Shown here in pieces: positions 61,930 to 64,000 of a stretch of DNA of 64,000 nt. How positions within the stretch are numbered: the stretch's first letter is position 1; every line of letters starts with the position of its first letter. The notes under the pieces were generated by a model, which saw only the letters and a list, made by a program, of their open reading frames with translations, ran no database searches and had not been told where the DNA came from. This DNA comes from Citrobacter portucalensis (lineage in GTDB: Bacteria > Pseudomonadota > Gammaproteobacteria > Enterobacterales > Enterobacteriaceae). Made by a program: the position numbers and the translations under genes. Location: assembly GCF_002042885.1 (NCBI RefSeq), contig NZ_MVFY01000005.1, positions 264,258-328,257 on the forward strand, read 5' to 3'.

Positions 61930-63828
61930 TCAGACAACAAAACGGTTAACCAGATCCTTCATGGTTGCCGACAGATTGTCCAGCCGCTGGCTGTCGCTCG
62001 CAGCCTGTGATACCAACGCCGCATTTTGCTGTGTTACCTGCTCCATCGGTCGCAATGCCAGGTTTATCTGGGTTACCCCTTGCGACTGCTCCGTCGCCAC
62101 ACGAGCGATATCCGCAATATATTGCTTCATACTGGTGGTATTATCCGCCGCGGCTTCCAGCGCGGTAGCAGATGCAGTAACCCGCTCAACGCCCTCACTA
62201 ATTTTGACCATATTGTGCGCGACCAACTCACGGATTTGGTTAGCCTCTTTGGCGCAACGCTGCGAAAGATTTCTCACTTCACTGGCTACGACAGCAAACC
62301 CCCTGCCCATCTCTCCTGCCCGAGCAGCTTCCACTGCCGCATTCAGCGCCAGTAAGTTAGTCTGAAACGAAATATCATCAATCGAGGTCACAATATTCGA
62401 GATTTTCTCACTGGAAGCGCGAATATCCCCCATGCTCTGGTTCGCCGCACTGGCAACGTTACTGGCCTGTCGGACCTCTTTTTCCAGTCTGATTGTCAGA
62501 TGCTCAGCTTCGCGGGCATTATCCGCCGTTTGCGTAATCGCAGTTGATAACTGCTCCATACTGGCCACAGCTTCTACTATTGATGCAGCCTGTTCATCTG
62601 TACGTTGAGCCAGATCCTGATTTCCCGCCGTAATACTGCTACTGGCATCGGACAAAACCACGGAGCCTTGCTTAATCTCCTGTACGATATGCTGAATACT
62701 TTCCAGCATCGTGTTATAGGCACGATTAAGTGAGGAAAGCTCATCTTTGCCCGGGGTCGCCAGACGTTGAGTCAGATCGCCATTCATACCCGCAATCTTG
62801 CGTAGCGTGTCACTAAACTGACGGTGCATATTGATTGCGATGGCCCCAGCGAACGTCAATGATGCCAGGAGCGCTAACAGGCTAACAGCCATATATATTT
62901 GCCAGTTTTTTCGTGCATCCTGCGCGAGTTTTTCTGCATTCGCCAACAGACGATTCGCCGTCACATTTTCTATCTGCCGCATCACTTCAATACGCTGGGT
63001 TTGTACTTTAAACCAGGTAGTAGGATCGATACCAAATCCACCGTTCTCGACATGGTTAAACGCGATCTCGCGAAATGAGAGGGCTTTTGACGCTTCTGCT
63101 GACTGTAAGCGGCTTTTCAACATGGCCGCCTGTTCCGGTGAACTCAGGCGTAACGATTCTGCCAACCAAACGTTCTGTTTACTGACGACATCACTGAGTT
63201 GATGTAACTGTCCGTCGGCGAAATGACCGGAGGAAAAGATATTTGATAACAGCGCCCGTTCAATACCTGCCTGTTCTTTCAAATTCAGCATGTTGTAGTA
63301 GGCGGCGAATGCGTTTGCCATCTCACCAGAATCCGTCAACTGCCCCAATCTACCCACAAAATTCAGTACATCAGCAATGACGTTGGTATAAAACTTAACC
63401 ACATCTGAAGCCGGAAGCCCCAACTGCGTGACGTTTTCGCGGATGGTAGCGAGCGAAAGAATATTTTTCTTAAACGCAGCGACAGAAGTGGCGACATCCC
63501 CTTCCGGTAAGGCAGTATCGGACAGTGACCGCACAAATACCTCGATCTCGCGATCGGTCAAAGCCCGCTGTGCGTTTAACTCATCTTTGAACGTCTTCCC
63601 TTCAGCCCCCAGAAACCCGACACTCATGCCGCGTTCTTTTTGCAATTCATGCACTACATTTCCGGCACTGCGTGCGAGCGCTGTCAGTTGGGCAATATTC
63701 TCCATCTGCCGTTCTGTCTCAATGCGCGTTAATATTCCTGAACCAGCAAACCAACATAACGCCAGTAATAATGGTTGTAGCGCAATTATTAACTTCATTT
63801 TCATCGGCATTCGATAAACCCACCACAT
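61930..63828 (-). CDS. Methyl-accepting chemotaxis protein with NIT sensor domain
   Basis: A 632-residue chemoreceptor: transmembrane helix 1 (about 12-34), a periplasmic NIT-type helical domain (about 50-290; [20 protein letters not shown] is its mark), helix 2 (about 310-333), HAMP (about 334-385) and a cytoplasmic signalling domain whose hairpin tip reads [23 protein letters not shown] domains bind nitrate or nitrite in known cases, so a nitrate/nitrite taxis role is a reasonable guess. It lacks the NWETF-type tail for CheR/CheB docking. The ATG at 63828 follows GGAGGG by 7 bases and is preferred to 63858. Confidence 0.92.
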   Translation of the reverse strand: MWWVYRMPMKMKLIIALQPLLLALCWFAGSGILTRIETERQMENIAQLTALARSAGNVVHELQKERGMSVGFLGAEGKTFKDELNAQRALTDREIEVFVRSLSDTALPEGDVATSVAAFKKNILSLATIRENVTQLGLPASDVVKFYTNVIADVLNFVGRLGQLTDSGEMANAFAAYYNMLNLKEQAGIERALLSNIFSSGHFADGQLHQLSDVVSKQNVWLAESLRLSSPEQAAMLKSRLQSAEASKALSFREIAFNHVENGGFGIDPTTWFKVQTQRIEVMRQIENVTANRLLANAEKLAQDARKNWQIYMAVSLLALLASLTFAGAIAINMHRQFSDTLRKIAGMNGDLTQRLATPGKDELSSLNRAYNTMLESIQHIVQEIKQGSVVLSDASSSITAGNQDLAQRTDEQAASIVEAVASMEQLSTAITQTADNAREAEHLTIRLEKEVRQASNVASAANQSMGDIRASSEKISNIVTSIDDISFQTNLLALNAAVEAARAGEMGRGFAVVASEVRNLSQRCAKEANQIRELVAHNMVKISEGVERVTASATALEAAADNTTSMKQYIADIARVATEQSQGVTQINLALRPMEQVTQQNAALVSQAASDSQRLDNLSATMKDLVNRFVV

Positions 63829-63863
63829 GCCACTTCCCTCCATTATCCATATTTTCATTATGG

Positions 63864-63890
63864 TTATCGGCGTAAAGAAGCGGCTCTTTA
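63864..63890 (-). promoter_or_regulatory. Sigma-28 (FliA) promoter of the chemoreceptor gene
   Basis: On the reverse strand TAAA, then 15 bases, then GCCGATAA: the core elements of the FliA consensus (TAAA-N15-GCCGATAA) with exact spacing. The -10 is 36 bases before the chosen start. It puts this gene in the class 3 flagellar regulon. Confidence 0.9.
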
Positions 63891-64000
63891 AATTTGAACA
63901 ATGGGCAACCGTTTGTTTTTTAGATTAAATTTTTGCCAGAATAACTCTATTTAATTACTTCAATCAGAATAAAACCCTGACTAATACGGATTTGTAAACC
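63891..64000. other. Right edge of window
   Basis: 110 AT-rich bases upstream of the chemoreceptor promoter with no gene visible; the next gene lies outside the window. Confidence 0.5.

Noticed and set aside
58864..64000. Second copy of the argW 3' end (attR-like repeat)
   Set aside because: Read by eye; no stretch matching the T arm and acceptor end was found within the window.

Overview
This window is chromosomal DNA of an enterobacterium. Nearly every gene is a close relative of an Escherichia coli K-12 gene, and the order follows the K-12 stretch from nuoF to the argW tRNA. The protein sequences sit in the Escherichia/Salmonella/Citrobacter group. Small differences from K-12 (an acetyltransferase gene after yfcH, no fimbrial cluster between smrB and sixA, an islet between yfcJ and fabB, a non-K-12 gene set after argW) would suit Citrobacter, but the species is a guess.

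Layout. 1-4685: the promoter-proximal end of the complex I operon (nuoA, nuoB, fused nuoCD, nuoE, start of nuoF), read leftward. 5313-12755: lrhA, alaA, yfbR, yfbS, yfbT (hxpA), yfbU, yfbV. 13095-18237: the acetate switch genes ackA-pta and the carrier yfcC. 18294-22845: yfcD, yfcE, the glutathione transferase-like yfcF and yfcG, folX, yfcH and an extra GNAT gene. 22879-27055: the histidine and lysine/arginine/ornithine ABC importer (argT, hisJ, hisQ, hisM, hisP), with a good sigma-54 promoter in front of argT and another in front of hisJ. 27343-39444: ubiX, purF, cvpA, dedD, folC, accD, dedA, truA, usg, pdxB, flk, yfcJ. 39624-41461: an AT-richer islet absent from K-12, with a Mu repressor/transposase-type DNA-binding protein, a divergent Ner-like protein, a small papain-fold amidase-like protein and a lipoprotein. 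41514-50837: fabB, mnmC, yfcL, epmC, yfcA, mepA, aroC, prmB, smrB, sixA. 51046-58713: fatty acid use (fadJ, fadI, fadL), yfcZ, mlaA, yfdC. 58789-58863: argW, a known integration hotspot. 58910-63828: accessory genes after the tRNA, namely a protein with two similar winged-helix-like units, an exported isoaspartyl peptidase/asparaginase, a DUF1062 zinc-ribbon protein and a NIT-domain chemoreceptor with a near-perfect flagellar sigma-28 promoter.

How it fits together. Shared control is visible in the DNA: FadR-type operators in front of fadI, fadL and fabB (the last next to a FabR palindrome) tie fatty acid breakdown, uptake and unsaturated synthesis together; a PurR box precedes cvpA-purF; two sigma-54 promoters put amino-acid scavenging under nitrogen control; a sigma-28 promoter ties the chemoreceptor to motility. 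The two most interesting regions are the 39.6-41.5 kb islet (candidate secreted peptidoglycan amidase plus immunity lipoprotein, beside Mu-type regulators) and the argW-adjacent cargo. No integrase, transposase, CRISPR array, rRNA or complete insertion sequence was seen.
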